Numbered from the stretch's first letter, positions 16,868 to 26,741 are shown. The stretch is 64,000 nucleotides of DNA from Flavobacterium aquiphilum (GCF_027111335.1 NZ_CP114288.1:1488001-1552000); one strand, 5' to 3'. Translations and numbers: made by a program. The notes: generated by a model from the letters alone, not told the origin.

Positions 16868-17947
16868 TTACAAATTGAAAATCGTATAGCTCTGGTGAGT
16901 TGATTTTACAATTGTTTCTGTTCTTTCGGGATGTGTATCCGATATAAAAAGCTGTCCAAAGATGTCGTTGTTGACCATTTCGATGATTTTAGAAACTCGG
17001 TTTTCGTCTAATTTGTCGAAAATATCATCAAAAAGCAAAATAGGTTTTACACCACTTTGTTTTTTTAGGAATTCGAACTGCGCAAGTTTTAATGCTATTA
17101 AAAATGATTTTTGTTGTCCTTGGGAACCAAATTTTTTAATTGGGTAATTGTCGATTTCAAAAGAAAGATCATCTTTGTGGATTCCCATGCTGGTATATTG
17201 CAGGATGCGGTCTTTGTTGATGCTTTGTTGTAAAAGCGTCAATAAATCATTTTCGAATAAATGGCTTTCATAAATCAATTGTACGGATTCTTGTGAGCCC
17301 GTAATATTGTGATGGTGAAAGTTAAAAACAGGGATGAACTCAGCCACGAAAGCTTTTCTTTTTTCGAAAATGGATTGCCCGAAATCGGTTAGTTGCTCAT
17401 TATATATGGATAAGGTGTCATTGTCATAAGTCTGGTTCAGGGCAAAATACTTTAGCAAGGCATTGCGCTGGCTCATCACTTTTTGGTACTGGATAAGTTG
17501 ATGCAAATAGTTTGGATCCAATTGCGAGATCACGCTGTCCATGAATTTTCTTCGGGTTTCGCTGCCTTCCACGATTAAATCCCTGTCGGCAGGGGAGATA
17601 ATTACAAGCGGAATGAATCCGATGTGGTCAGAGAATTTATCGTAGGCTTTTCCGTTGCGTTTCAGGACTTTTTTTTGACCTTTTTTGAGACTGCACACGA
17701 TTTGCTCTGTTCTTTCATTTTTTTCGAACTCGGCGTCAATTACGAAAAATTCTTCTCCGTGTTTGATATTTTGTACAGCGAGCGGATTGAAATAACTTTT
17801 TCCATAAGACAAATGATAGATGGCATCCAAGATATTTGTTTTTCCGATGCCGTTTTTGCCAACGAAACAATTGATCTTGCTGTCAAATTCGAAATTGGCT
17901 TCGGAAAAGTTTTTGTAATTGAATAAGGATATTTTCTTTAAATACAT
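16868..17947 (-). CDS. recF: DNA replication/repair protein RecF
   Basis: 359 residues. The Walker A motif GKNGIGKTN is at 30-38, the ABC-type signature lies in [19 protein letters not shown], and Walker B is [11 protein letters not shown], with the D-loop and switch His after it (FISDTHPER). It loads RecA at gapped DNA together with RecO and RecR. It is 70 bases upstream of the rhodanese-thioredoxin gene on the same strand. In the flavobacterial gene orders I recall, recF stands next to the TPR gene found here at 22365, suggesting the stretch in between is a later arrival; that is inference. Confidence 0.95.
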   Translation of the reverse strand: MYLKKISLFNYKNFSEANFEFDSKINCFVGKNGIGKTNILDAIYHLSYGKSYFNPLAVQNIKHGEEFFVIDAEFEKNERTEQIVCSLKKGQKKVLKRNGKAYDKFSDHIGFIPLVIISPADRDLIVEGSETRRKFMDSVISQLDPNYLHQLIQYQKVMSQRNALLKYFALNQTYDNDTLSIYNEQLTDFGQSIFEKRKAFVAEFIPVFNFHHHNITGSQESVQLIYESHLFENDLLTLLQQSINKDRILQYTSMGIHKDDLSFEIDNYPIKKFGSQGQQKSFLIALKLAQFEFLKKQSGVKPILLFDDIFDKLDENRVSKIIEMVNNDIFGQLFISDTHPERTETIVKSTHQSYTIFNL

Positions 17948-18008
17948 CTCGATGTCTTACTGGAATTGTTGGCTTTGAGGTCTTTTTTTTAGTGTTTTCA
18001 AAGCGGGT

Positions 18009-18030
18009 GCAAATTATTGAAAAATATCGA
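18009..18030 (+). repeat. 22-base repeat, copy 1 (3' side of the amidase gene)
   Basis: GCAAATTATTGAAAAATATCGA occurs at 18009-18030 and, with a single C-to-T change, at 18931-18952. The copies flank the amidase gene in direct orientation. Confidence 0.6.
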
Positions 18031-18121
18031 GATAAAAGAGGTCAATCTGCGTTTTCGTTTTTTTGAATCTAGCACAATTCAGATTGCTGAGTTTTTCTTC
18101 AAGAGTTATTGTTTTGCTGTC

Positions 18122-18889
18122 TCAAAAATTTTCATTTTTATAGCTTATTATGGCATTGGCAATTGCTTTTGCAATGTCATTTTGTCCATCTTCAGATTCT
18201 AATGTGCTTACATCAATTTTGTTGGAAATAAAACCGATCTCGATTAAAACTCCGGGCATGGTGGTTGCGTCAAGAACCCAAAGTGGTTCTTGTTTTATGC
18301 CTCTGGATTTTATGGCTATAGAATTTGAGAAGTTATTCTGTATTTTAGTAGCCAAATCAATACTGCTCGTTAAATTACTTTCCTGTACGATTTGCAGTCC
18401 TATTAAAGTTTCAGGTTTATTTGGATCGAAACCTTTATAGGTTGTCTGGTAATTGTCTTCCAAAAAGATTACAGAGTTTTCTGCTTTGGAAACTTCTAAA
18501 TTCATATTTGCTCTTGTCATACCCATTACGTAGGTTTCGCTTCCGTTTCCTGTTGGGTTTCTATTTGCATTGCAATGAATGGAAATGAATAAATTGGCAT
18601 TAGCTCGATTGGCAATTTTTGCTCTTTCTCTAAGTTCAATAAACTCATCTGTTTTTCTGGTATAGATTAAGTTAATATTAGGGGTTTGTTCTAATATTTT
18701 GCCCACTTTTAAGGTGACTGCTAAGGTTAAATCTTTTTCTTTATTGTCAAAATATTTAGCTCCATCATCTTTACCGCCATGTCCCGCATCTAATATGACT
18801 ATGAAATTATTGGATTGTCCATATGTGTTGACAGTCAACATTAGTATTAAAATGGCGAATACAATTTTTATTTTTTTTGAGATACGCAT
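18122..18889 (-). CDS. N-acetylmuramoyl-L-alanine amidase (Amidase_3)
   Basis: 255 residues with a signal peptide of about 24 (ends VNTYGQ). Zinc ligands and catalytic residues are visible: His37 in DAGHGGKDDGA, the Glu in KEKDLTL, the second His in SIHCNANR, and the Glu in LIEIGFIS. It cuts the amide between MurNAc and the stem peptide, an AmiA/B/C-type activity in the periplasm for cell separation. It has no targeting AMIN or SPOR domain, so it may depend on a partner for activation. It stands alone, flanked by two copies of a 22-base repeat. Confidence 0.93.
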   Translation of the reverse strand: MRISKKIKIVFAILILMLTVNTYGQSNNFIVILDAGHGGKDDGAKYFDNKEKDLTLAVTLKVGKILEQTPNINLIYTRKTDEFIELRERAKIANRANANLFISIHCNANRNPTGNGSETYVMGMTRANMNLEVSKAENSVIFLEDNYQTTYKGFDPNKPETLIGLQIVQESNLTSSIDLATKIQNNFSNSIAIKSRGIKQEPLWVLDATTMPGVLIEIGFISNKIDVSTLESEDGQNDIAKAIANAIISYKNENF

Positions 18890-18930
18890 CTAATGGTTAA
18901 TTTATAGGTTGCAAATTTGTGTTGTTGGAC

Positions 18931-18952
18931 GCAAATTATTGAAAAATATTGA
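18931..18952 (+). repeat. 22-base repeat, copy 2 (5' side of the amidase gene)
   Basis: Same unit as 18009-18030 with one C-to-T difference, lying 42 bases upstream of the amidase start. A promoter or target duplicate carried along with the gene is possible. Confidence 0.6.
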
Positions 18953-19408
18953 TATATAGTGAGTAATTTAATGATTAAAGCACACGTTTATGTCCTACAG
19001 CAATATTATAAAAAATTATTGACTTCCCTTCTTTAACTAGGAGGGCAATATTGAGGTATTTGAAGTACCTTTATTTTTTGAGTTTCGAAAGCATTTATAA
19101 CTGATTTATGATCTGAATAAAAAAAAAGTGTTCCGCAAATCATGAAGATGTAGACGTTTCTGTCTCACACAAAGGTTTTTCAATTATTTTATGCGGCTGA
19201 TTTCTAATAGGATATTATTTTTACATTGATTTAAATTTGCCCAATTCTCGCTAAATTCTCTTAATCCTTGTAAATAATCGCACTAATAATCAGTTCAATA
19301 CTTGTTCGGAATATGCGATTCTTGTTTGCTTAAAGTTTAAAAATTAAATGGAGTACTAATTATTGTTTAAAAACTATGAAATTTAGTGGGTTAGTAGTGT
19401 TTGAAATG
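18953..19408. other. gene-free gap of 456 bases
   Basis: No coding frame of worth on either strand and no RNA gene recognised. It is AT-rich with a scatter of stop codons; the part nearest 18953 presumably belongs to the amidase promoter and the part nearest 19408 is downstream of the PhyH gene. Confidence 0.5.
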
Positions 19409-20317
19409 TTATATCCATTCTGTGCTTTCTGTATATTCTTCGGGGAAATAAGTTAAATATTGAACAAATCTTGGTGTTTTTCCGTAATTCGGGGTAGCAC
19501 AATGAGGTAGGGCTTGATGCCAAATAATAAAGTCGCCTGACTTACCAATTACAGGCTTTGGAGTCAGTGTCTTTAAAGCTAATTCCCTTGGATTTTGATT
19601 CAAAGGAATTGAATCCATCCAATTGGCAATTTGATGATGAAAATTAGGAACGCAATGAAAAGCACCGTCGTTTTCATCACAATCTGAAAGATATAATAGG
19701 CCTTGCAAACGAAAAGGAATAGGTTGTTTTAAACTTACATCCCAATGTAAATTACTTCCTAGAAAATTATATCTTTTAGTAATTGGGGGATTAAAACTTA
19801 CCTTGTCAATAGTTTTATAAATTTTATTAGTTCCATATAATTGTTCGTAAGCTTTTTGAATCTTTACCGAAGCTCTGTTTTTTTCTAATGTAGGATGATT
19901 GAAAAAGTTAACCATTAGCCCTCTTTGTTTTTCATGCATTGTGTACCAGGTATTACTATCATTCATGTCTTTTTCCAAAAACTCTAAAATTGCTTTTTGG
20001 GTAGCTAAACAATCTTCAAGCGAAATGGCATTTTTTATAACAATATAGCCATTAGTATTCCAAAAAGCCAAGTCTTTTTCAGAAAGAGTATTTTCAACAT
20101 CAATCGTATTTGTAACATTTATGCTTTTAGCTTTTATCCACTCTTTAAAAACTATCAATGTTGGTTTCTCTTGATAAAGGTATTGCAAGGTCTCTTCCAT
20201 ACTAATACCTAATTTGTATAAATATCCAGTTTCACTTATCCAATTGGACTCTTCCTCGGTTTTGATTTTACCTTTTAAAATTCGATTCCAAAAATTTTCT
20301 AACAAATCTGATTTCAT
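19409..20317 (-). CDS. phytanoyl-CoA dioxygenase (PhyH) family oxygenase
   Basis: 302 residues. The iron-binding facial triad is visible: His191 and Asp193 in NLHWDVS and His272 in LPHCATP, followed by Arg283 in TPRFVQY that would hold 2-oxoglutarate. The first 80 residues are helical and less typical. Family members hydroxylate a wide range of small molecules and natural products using Fe(II), O2 and 2-oxoglutarate, so the substrate cannot be named. It is an isolated gene with large gaps on both sides, in a part of the window that looks like added material between recF and the TPR gene. Confidence 0.85.
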   Translation of the reverse strand: MKSDLLENFWNRILKGKIKTEEESNWISETGYLYKLGISMEETLQYLYQEKPTLIVFKEWIKAKSINVTNTIDVENTLSEKDLAFWNTNGYIVIKNAISLEDCLATQKAILEFLEKDMNDSNTWYTMHEKQRGLMVNFFNHPTLEKNRASVKIQKAYEQLYGTNKIYKTIDKVSFNPPITKRYNFLGSNLHWDVSLKQPIPFRLQGLLYLSDCDENDGAFHCVPNFHHQIANWMDSIPLNQNPRELALKTLTPKPVIGKSGDFIIWHQALPHCATPNYGKTPRFVQYLTYFPEEYTESTEWI

Positions 20318-20692
20318 TTAAAATTATGTTTTCTAATCAAAAGAAATAATTATTCGATTAATTGTATGTTATAAATGTATTTTTTTAAACTAAAGTGCGA
20401 GAAAGATGGTTGATTTTTTCTCCTTTTTGACAATAATGTTTAGAAGTTTATTTTTCGTAATAATTGTAGTGTCTATCCCTTTTTCTTTTTATTGTTACAT
20501 AGGGTTGCAGAGAAAATATATTTGTTTGATTTTTAATGATTATTAAATATATTGAAAAACTAATAAGTAATTAAGTTTACACCTTATATAAAATGTTTGT
20601 CAATGGGATTTAGGTTAGCAGTGTTTTGCTAAATACAAGTCTAAAACTGATTTCGATTAAATAGGTTATTCGTGCTGCAATCAATTAAAAAA
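20318..20692. other. gene-free gap of 375 bases
   Basis: Very AT-rich; it should hold the PhyH promoter (start at 20317) and the end of the kinase transcript (stop at 20693). No strong hairpin and no frame of note. Confidence 0.5.
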
Positions 20693-21907
20693 TTAGCTTT
20701 TGTTTTCTTTTGGCAGAACAAAACAAAAGCAGACACCGCTTTTGTTATTTTCACGATGCTTCAAATGTATAGTGCCTCCAAAGCGATCGCTTATTGCTTT
20801 TATTGTTGCTAAACCAATGCCAGAGTTTTTAGCAGATTTAGGATTTACAGTTTCGAATAATTCGAATACTTTTCCCCAATATTTATCAGGTATTCCAGGG
20901 CCATCATCTTCATAGGTGAAAGAAAAGCTGCTTTCGTCTTGCGTTAATGAGATCCAAATATTACATATTGGCTTATCGGTATGTTTTACTGTGTTTGATA
21001 AAAGATTTTGTATGATTTGTATAAAGCTTATTTTTGAATGTCTTACAATTATGTCGCAATTAGTATAATGTATCTGAATTGGGGTATCCAGAGTACCGTT
21101 CTTTAGTATGTGTTGAATTAGATTTTGGACATTAAAATCTTCAAATTCTATTTTGTCATTACTAACCTTAGTATATTCTAAGATACCATTAATTAAAAAG
21201 TCCATATATTCATTACGTGAATAAATTAAATCAAGCCATTCTTCTACCTCAGTGTCTTTGATAAGTGCTTTATGATCTTCTTTTATGAAACATAATAAAG
21301 AGTTGATACCACGAATTGGAACTTTTAAATCATGGGTAAGACGGTGCGCAAATTGGTTTAACTGTACATTTTTTTTTGTAATTTCTTCGTTAATTTCTTC
21401 CAGAAGTCTATTCTTTTTTCGAAGTTCAAATTGCGAAATAACTTGATTTGCTAATGCCTTTAGAGATTCTTTCTGATTTTCTGTAAGACCTTCTCTTGGT
21501 TTTGTATCTATAACACAAAGTGTGCCTAAGGGATACCCGTCTTTAGTGTTTAAAGGAGCACCGGCATAAAATATTACATGTGGATCATTTACAGTTAATG
21601 GATTATCATAAAATCGTTCGTCAATAGTTGCGTCTGGTATAATAAGCAACTCATCAGGATTGTTTATGGCATGGGCACAGAAAGCCAAATCTCTTGACGT
21701 TTCTCTTGTATCCAGACCATGATGCGATTTAAACCATTGCCTTTCATCGTCAATTAAACTTACTAATGCAATTGGTGTACCGCAAATTTGAGATGCTATT
21801 TTTGTTAAAGCATCATATTCATCTTCAGGTAATGTGTCAAGTATTTCATAATCCTTTAAGGCTTTTGAACGAATGACTTCATTTTGGGGAATTTCAGGTT
21901 TATGCAT
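20693..21907 (-). CDS. GAF-domain sensor histidine kinase
   Basis: 404 residues and no membrane segment, so cytoplasmic. A GAF domain fills about 25-165 (ALVSLIDDERQWFKSHHGLD, FCAHAI, YAGAPL, GTLCVIDTKPR), the type often found with light- or redox-linked kinases. A short coiled coil leads to the HisKA-like helix with His192 in THDLKVP, then the HATPase domain (LLSNTVKH, DDGPGIP, SGIGLATIK). No receiver domain and no neighbouring response regulator are present, so its partner is elsewhere. The signal is unknown; the GAF sequence lacks an obvious bilin-binding Cys motif, although a Cys is present in FCAHAI. Confidence 0.9.
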   Translation of the reverse strand: MHKPEIPQNEVIRSKALKDYEILDTLPEDEYDALTKIASQICGTPIALVSLIDDERQWFKSHHGLDTRETSRDLAFCAHAINNPDELLIIPDATIDERFYDNPLTVNDPHVIFYAGAPLNTKDGYPLGTLCVIDTKPREGLTENQKESLKALANQVISQFELRKKNRLLEEINEEITKKNVQLNQFAHRLTHDLKVPIRGINSLLCFIKEDHKALIKDTEVEEWLDLIYSRNEYMDFLINGILEYTKVSNDKIEFEDFNVQNLIQHILKNGTLDTPIQIHYTNCDIIVRHSKISFIQIIQNLLSNTVKHTDKPICNIWISLTQDESSFSFTYEDDGPGIPDKYWGKVFELFETVNPKSAKNSGIGLATIKAISDRFGGTIHLKHRENNKSGVCFCFVLPKENKS

Positions 21908-22333
21908 ATAAAATTCTTATTTATTTGAAAAAATAAAAAAATCAGCTGTGTAAGTAAATTCGATCTTTACTAAAAGTAGCTAATTTTTTTTACAGTATGT
22001 GTAATTTTTTAAATAATTTTAAAAATAAGATTTTCGTAATGCTTACTAGGAACCTGATTTATTTTTTTACTATTACAGTACAGCATGGCTTATAATTTAT
22101 CTTGTGAATTACTAATAAAGGATAATTTTTATTTTTATAGTGATATTTCATATATTGCTGTACAATTTTTTGCATTTTGTTTTTGAAAGTAAATTCTATA
22201 GTATTCATGGTTGATTTACTTTGATTATTTGAGTATTGAAGGGCATTTTTGCATTGGAAATAAGGGATTAAAAATATTTTTCTAAAATTTAATATAAAAT
22301 CCATTTTTTTTACGCGCATTAGAATAAAAATTT
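21908..22333. other. gene-free gap upstream of the TPR gene
   Basis: AT-rich. It contains a 96-codon minus-strand frame (22059-22349) that I regard as chance. The right end runs into the promoter of the TPR gene. Confidence 0.5.
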
Positions 22334-22341
22334 TATTTTTG
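22334..22341 (+). promoter_or_regulatory. -7 element of the TPR gene
   Basis: TATTTTTG fits TAnnTTTG and sits 23 bases before the ATG at 22365. It would drive the forward run that includes ribH. Confidence 0.55.
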
Positions 22342-22364
22342 CCGTTCACTAAATTAAATTTTAA

Positions 22365-23141
22365 ATGGCTACTTACAGTAAAAGAGGATATAAGACACCA
22401 AAAGAAAAGGAAGTAAAAGACGATGCAGTTGAAAATGTAATGATTGACGAAAAAGACAGCGCTACGGCTGAGGTTTTTTCAAAATTAGATGAGACAGCTT
22501 CTAAAACAGAAGACTGGGTTGCTAAGAATCAGAAAATTATAATTGGGGTTGTTGGTGCTATTACGTTGGTAACTGTTGGGTATTTTGCTTATCAAAAATT
22601 TATTGCAAATCCTAAAGAGGAAGATGCAGCAAGTGAAATGTTTGTGGCACAATCTAATTTTGAGAAAGCAGTTAACGGTGTTGCAAGTGATTCATTATAC
22701 AAATTGTCATTGAATGGTTCCGAAGGTAAATTTGGTTTTGTAAAAATTGCCGATGAATATTCTGGAACTGCTGCTGGAAATTTGGCTAACTATTATGCGG
22801 GAATTGCTTACTTGAATACAGGTAAATATGATGAAGCAATCAGTTATTTAGGTAAATTCAGTTCAAATGATGTCATGTTAGGAGCTTTGGCAAAAGGAGC
22901 TATTGGTGATGCTTATTCTCAAAAAAATCAACCAAAAGAGGCTTTGGAAAACTATATTAAGGCTTTCGAAGCTAGTAAAAATGATTTTACAACGCCACGT
23001 TTCTTGATGAAAGCAGGTAAAGTTGCTTTGAGTTTAGGAAATAAAGCAGATGCTTTGAAATACTTTACTCAAATTAAAGAAGAGTATGAAAATTCGCCAG
23101 AAGCTGCTACAGTAGATGGTTTGATAGGTTTGGCGCAATAA
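22365..23141 (+). CDS. membrane-anchored tetratricopeptide repeat protein (YfgM-like)
   Basis: 258 residues. A charged cytoplasmic N-terminus of about 55 residues is followed by one membrane helix at about 60-78 (IIIGVVGAITLVTVGYFAY), then TPR-like repeats through 258 (YYAGIAYLNTGKYDEAI, GDAYSQKNQPKEALENY, KVALSLGNKADALKYF). The shape equals that of YfgM, an accessory subunit near the SecYEG translocon that hands proteins to periplasmic chaperones; the match in role is inferred. It precedes ribH by 108 bases on the same strand. I recall the order TPR-ribH-mutL as common in Flavobacteriaceae. Confidence 0.85.
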   Translation: MATYSKRGYKTPKEKEVKDDAVENVMIDEKDSATAEVFSKLDETASKTEDWVAKNQKIIIGVVGAITLVTVGYFAYQKFIANPKEEDAASEMFVAQSNFEKAVNGVASDSLYKLSLNGSEGKFGFVKIADEYSGTAAGNLANYYAGIAYLNTGKYDEAISYLGKFSSNDVMLGALAKGAIGDAYSQKNQPKEALENYIKAFEASKNDFTTPRFLMKAGKVALSLGNKADALKYFTQIKEEYENSPEAATVDGLIGLAQ

Positions 23142-23214
23142 AAAGATTTAAAATTGTTGGTTTGAGATTGTTGATTTTTGATTTCAAAAATTATAACTTT
23201 ATATCTGAAATCTA

Positions 23215-23232
23215 TCCCGATAGCTATCGGGA
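23215..23232. repeat. 18-base perfect palindrome between the TPR gene and ribH
   Basis: TCCCGATAGCTATCGGGA equals its own reverse complement. Palindromes built on CCCGATAGCTATCGGG are scattered in flavobacterial genomes as far as I recall. It lies 18 bases before the ribH start and could shape the mRNA leader. Confidence 0.6.
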
Positions 23233-23249
23233 CTAAAATCTAAAATTAA

Positions 23250-23822
23250 ATGGCTACCGAAAATAAAAATTTATCGGATTACGATAAAAACTCAGTCCCA
23301 AACGCGAAAGACTTTCGCTTTGGGATTGTTGTTTCAGAATGGAATGATAACATCACAGAAGGGCTTTATAATGGCGCACTGGCTGCATTGTTGGAAAATG
23401 AAGTTTTTGCCCATAACATTATTCGTTGGAATGTTCCAGGAAGTTTTGAACTGATTTATGGTTCAAAAAAAATGTTGCAAACTCAAAATGTAGATGCTGT
23501 AATCGCTATTGGTTGCGTGATTCAGGGGCAAACAAAACATTTTGATTTTGTATGTGAAGGAGTGACTCAAGGGATTAAAGATTTGAATGTTCAAACTGAT
23601 ATTCCGGTAATTTTCTGTGTATTGACAGATAATACTATGCAGCAATCGATTGATAGAAGTGGTGGTATTCACGGGAACAAAGGTACTGAAGCGGCTATTG
23701 CGGCTATAAAAATGGCTTATATTCGTCAGCAAGCTTCGTTGACACACAGAATAGATGATCAACATTTGTTGTCTCAAGGTGCTTTGCGAATAGAAAATAA
23801 TCCTCTGCAAATAGAAGAATAA
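23250..23822 (+). CDS. ribH: 6,7-dimethyl-8-ribityllumazine synthase
   Basis: 190 residues with an extra 20-residue charged N-terminus and a tail of about 25 beyond the core. Substrate-binding motifs are clear: SEWNDNI (S/W pair at about 29-30 that contacts the ring), [21 protein letters not shown] (with the catalytic His region), and [12 protein letters not shown] (phosphate loop). It condenses 5-amino-6-ribitylaminouracil with dihydroxybutanone phosphate in riboflavin synthesis. ribD lies at 44016 in the opposite strand, so the pathway genes are dispersed. A hairpin terminator follows 24 bases after the stop. Confidence 0.96.
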   Translation: MATENKNLSDYDKNSVPNAKDFRFGIVVSEWNDNITEGLYNGALAALLENEVFAHNIIRWNVPGSFELIYGSKKMLQTQNVDAVIAIGCVIQGQTKHFDFVCEGVTQGIKDLNVQTDIPVIFCVLTDNTMQQSIDRSGGIHGNKGTEAAIAAIKMAYIRQQASLTHRIDDQHLLSQGALRIENNPLQIEE

Positions 23823-23845
23823 GAAAAATTTTAAAATTTCAAGAG

Positions 23846-23879
23846 CCTATCCTGTTCATTGAATGGGATAGGTTTTTTT
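23846..23879 (+). terminator. intrinsic terminator after ribH
   Basis: Arms 23846-23857 and 23861-23872 pair along 12 positions around the loop ATT, followed by a run of T. Strong and well placed. Confidence 0.88.
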
Positions 23880-24066
23880 ATGATTTTATCTTTTAAAAGT
23901 TCAACTCTGTATAGTATTGACGAAAAGTTGTTTATAAAAGTTAGCAGTTTTTTTGTTTTTTTTATGATTGTCAAAAGGGTGAAACCGAATGGAAATTTCT
24001 TAAATTTGTCGTCCTTTGGTTTTAATTTAAACCGAAACCTATAAAACCTAAATCTAAAATTTTTCA

Positions 24067-25986
24067 ATGTCGAGTATAATTCAATTGCTTCCAGATCATG
24101 TTGCCAATCAGATTGCCGCTGGAGAAGTGGTGCAAAGGCCTGCTTCGGTAGTGAAAGAGCTGTTGGAAAATGCTGTGGATGCAAAAGCAACCGACATTAA
24201 ATTAATCATAAAAGATGCGGGAAAATCATTGGTTCAAGTGATTGATAATGGATCAGGAATGAATGTTACTGATGCGCGCTTGTGTTTTGAGCGTCATGCT
24301 ACTTCGAAGATTAGACAAGCGGAAGATTTATTTTCACTTCATACCAAGGGGTTTCGTGGGGAAGCATTAGCCTCTATTGCGGCGATTGCTCATATGGAAT
24401 TGAAAACCAAATTGGAGCAAGAGGAATTAGGAACTCACATCGTTATTGAAGGGAGTAAATTTATGTCCCAAGATGTAGCGGTTTTGCCCAAGGGGACTTC
24501 ATTTGCCGTTAAAAACTTATTTTTTAATATACCGGCCCGACGTAATTTCCTGAAATCAGATACAGTGGAATACCGTCATATTATTGACGAATTTCAACGT
24601 GTGGCCTTGGCACATCCTAAAATTCATTTTTCATTTTACCATAATGGTAGTGATATGTATAATTTGCCTCCGTCAACTCTAAGACAGCGAATTGTTAATT
24701 TTTTTGGTGGAAAAACCAATGAAAAATTGGTTCCTGTTACCGAGGATACGGAGATGATGCAAATTCAAGGTTTTGTAAGTAAGCCTGAATTTGCCAAAAA
24801 GAATAGAGGAGAGCAGTTTTTCTTTGTCAATGACCGTTTCATAAAGAGTCCGTATTTGCATCACGCGGTTATGGCTGCCTATGAGGGGATTTTGAAAGAG
24901 GGTTCTCAACCTAGTTATTATTTGTATTTAACGGTTCCGCCAAATACGATTGATATCAATATTCACCCTACAAAAACTGAAATCAAGTTTGATAATGAGA
25001 GTGCAATGTACGCTATTCTGAGAGCTTCGATTAAGCACAGTTTGGGACAATTTAATGTGGCTCCTGTTTTGGATTTTGAGCGTGATGCTAATTTGGATAC
25101 GCCTTACCATTATAAAAATTTGGAAGCAGAAATGCCAACAATTCAGGTTGACCGCACATTTAACCCTTTTGCCGAAGATAAACCTGTTAAAAGTTTGTCC
25201 TCATCTTCTTTTTCTTCATCTTCTTCGTATAAAAAAACAGAACCAACGGCCAGTTGGGAGAGTTTGTATGTTGGAGTGAAACAGGATACCGAAGTGATTA
25301 CGGGTGATACTGAATTTGTTTCGGGTAACAACAATGGCTTTACATTTGAGAACAATGAATTTTCTTTTGAAAATGAAGAAGTAACTTCGTCTTTGTTTGA
25401 TGATGAAGAAGTAGAGCAAACGGTTCATAAAACGTATCAAATCCATAAAAAATATATAGTGTCGCCTATTAAATCGGGGATGGTTATTGTCGATCAAAAC
25501 AGGGCGCATCAACGTGTTTTGTATGAGCAATTTTTGGTAAATATGACAGTGCATCACGCAGCAAGTCAACAATTGCTGTTCCCTATTAATCTGTTTTATT
25601 CAGCGACCGAAATGGAACTTATTGCAGAGTTAGAGCAATCGTTAATCAACACTGGATTTGTTTTTGAGGAATCGAATAAAGATTATGTTGTGATTTCGGG
25701 TATTCCGGTGAATATTACAGAGAGTGAAGTTGTAGTCGTTTTGGATCAGTTGTTGAGTGATTTGCATAACGGAATCCCAGAAAATAGTTTCAGTCAGAAT
25801 GATACGATTGCCAAATCGATGGCTAAAAGTTTGGCTGTAAAAACTGGGGCGTATTTAACCGAAAAAGAACAGGAAAATTTAGTAAATGGTCTTTTTGCCT
25901 GTAAAGACCCAAATGTTTCACCATTTCAAAAACCAACTTTCATCACAATGAGTGTGGAAGATTTAGATAAAAAGTTTGCATTATGA
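24067..25986 (+). CDS. mutL: DNA mismatch repair protein MutL
   Basis: 639 residues. The N-terminal GHKL ATPase is standard: ELLENAVDA, IDNGSGM, TKGFRGEALASI and the later FVNDRF. The linker at about 375-395 is a Ser-rich low-complexity stretch (SSSSFSSSSSYKK) encoded by a TCT/TCA/TTC microsatellite. In the C-terminal domain the position of the endonuclease motif DQHA(x)2E(x)4E reads DQNRAHQRVLYE, so the His and first Glu are lost; the nicking activity seen in many bacterial MutL proteins may be absent or different. The gene overlaps the first rhomboid by 4 bases. Confidence 0.96.
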   Translation: MSSIIQLLPDHVANQIAAGEVVQRPASVVKELLENAVDAKATDIKLIIKDAGKSLVQVIDNGSGMNVTDARLCFERHATSKIRQAEDLFSLHTKGFRGEALASIAAIAHMELKTKLEQEELGTHIVIEGSKFMSQDVAVLPKGTSFAVKNLFFNIPARRNFLKSDTVEYRHIIDEFQRVALAHPKIHFSFYHNGSDMYNLPPSTLRQRIVNFFGGKTNEKLVPVTEDTEMMQIQGFVSKPEFAKKNRGEQFFFVNDRFIKSPYLHHAVMAAYEGILKEGSQPSYYLYLTVPPNTIDINIHPTKTEIKFDNESAMYAILRASIKHSLGQFNVAPVLDFERDANLDTPYHYKNLEAEMPTIQVDRTFNPFAEDKPVKSLSSSSFSSSSSYKKTEPTASWESLYVGVKQDTEVITGDTEFVSGNNNGFTFENNEFSFENEEVTSSLFDDEEVEQTVHKTYQIHKKYIVSPIKSGMVIVDQNRAHQRVLYEQFLVNMTVHHAASQQLLFPINLFYSATEMELIAELEQSLINTGFVFEESNKDYVVISGIPVNITESEVVVVLDQLLSDLHNGIPENSFSQNDTIAKSMAKSLAVKTGAYLTEKEQENLVNGLFACKDPNVSPFQKPTFITMSVEDLDKKFAL

Positions 25987-26741
25987 TGAGTATCACACCT
26001 ACTGTAAAGCAGTTATTAATTATAAATATATTGTTTTATATTGGCTCCATGTTCGTTGGTGAGCCTGCCTACAAAATACTTTCAATGTATTTTTTTGAGA
26101 ATCCCGATTTTCATTTTTGGCAAATTTTTACGCACATGTTCATGCATGCACCATTGCCAAATATCATGCATATTGCTTTCAATATGTTTGCTTTGTATTC
26201 ATTTGGTTCTGCACTGGAACATTTTTGGGGAGGTAAAAAGTTTTTGTTTTTTTATATTTCTTGTGGTGTGGGAGCTGCTTTATTACACACTGCGGTGAAT
26301 TATTATTTTTTTGAAAATGGGATAAATATTTTAATGCAAAATGGTTATCAAAAAGCAGAAATATTAAAGCTATTAGGTGAAGGAAAAATTGATACTCGCT
26401 GGCAAGAATTATTGACTGTTTCCGATTTTCAAGGGTTTATTGGAGCCTATTTAGGAAATGTTGTAGGAGCATCAGGAGCTATTTATGGGTTATTGGTGGC
26501 TTTTGCATTTATGTTTCCTAATGCTGAATTGGCTTTGATGTTTATTCCGATTCCAATTAAAGCAAAATATTTTGTTCCTGGATTACTGTTGGTTGATTTG
26601 TATTTGGGAGTTTCCGGAGGTTCTATATTTGGTGGTTCAAGCGGAATTGCCCATTTTGCGCACCTTGGAGGAGCGCTGGTAGGTTATTTAATGATGTGGT
26701 ACTGGAAGAAAAATCAATTCAATGATCGCCGTTGGAATTAA
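25983..26741 (+). CDS. rhomboid intramembrane serine protease
   Basis: 252 residues, six-helix topology. The catalytic Ser164 lies in GASGAIYGL (GxSG) and His227 in AHFAHLGG. An amphipathic insert of about 45 residues (110-155) lies between helices 3 and 4. Rhomboids cleave membrane proteins within or next to the helix; no substrate is known here. The start ATG at 25983 overlaps the mutL stop; a second ATG at 25986 is equally possible. It pairs with the next rhomboid. Confidence 0.92.
   Translation: MMSITPTVKQLLIINILFYIGSMFVGEPAYKILSMYFFENPDFHFWQIFTHMFMHAPLPNIMHIAFNMFALYSFGSALEHFWGGKKFLFFYISCGVGAALLHTAVNYYFFENGINILMQNGYQKAEILKLLGEGKIDTRWQELLTVSDFQGFIGAYLGNVVGASGAIYGLLVAFAFMFPNAELALMFIPIPIKAKYFVPGLLLVDLYLGVSGGSIFGGSSGIAHFAHLGGALVGYLMMWYWKKNQFNDRRWN

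Noticed and set aside
22059..22349. 96-codon minus-strand frame upstream of the TPR gene
   Set aside because: Composition is Lys/Asn/Ile/Phe-rich as expected for AT-rich spacer, it covers the promoter of the TPR gene and has no domain or signal pattern.
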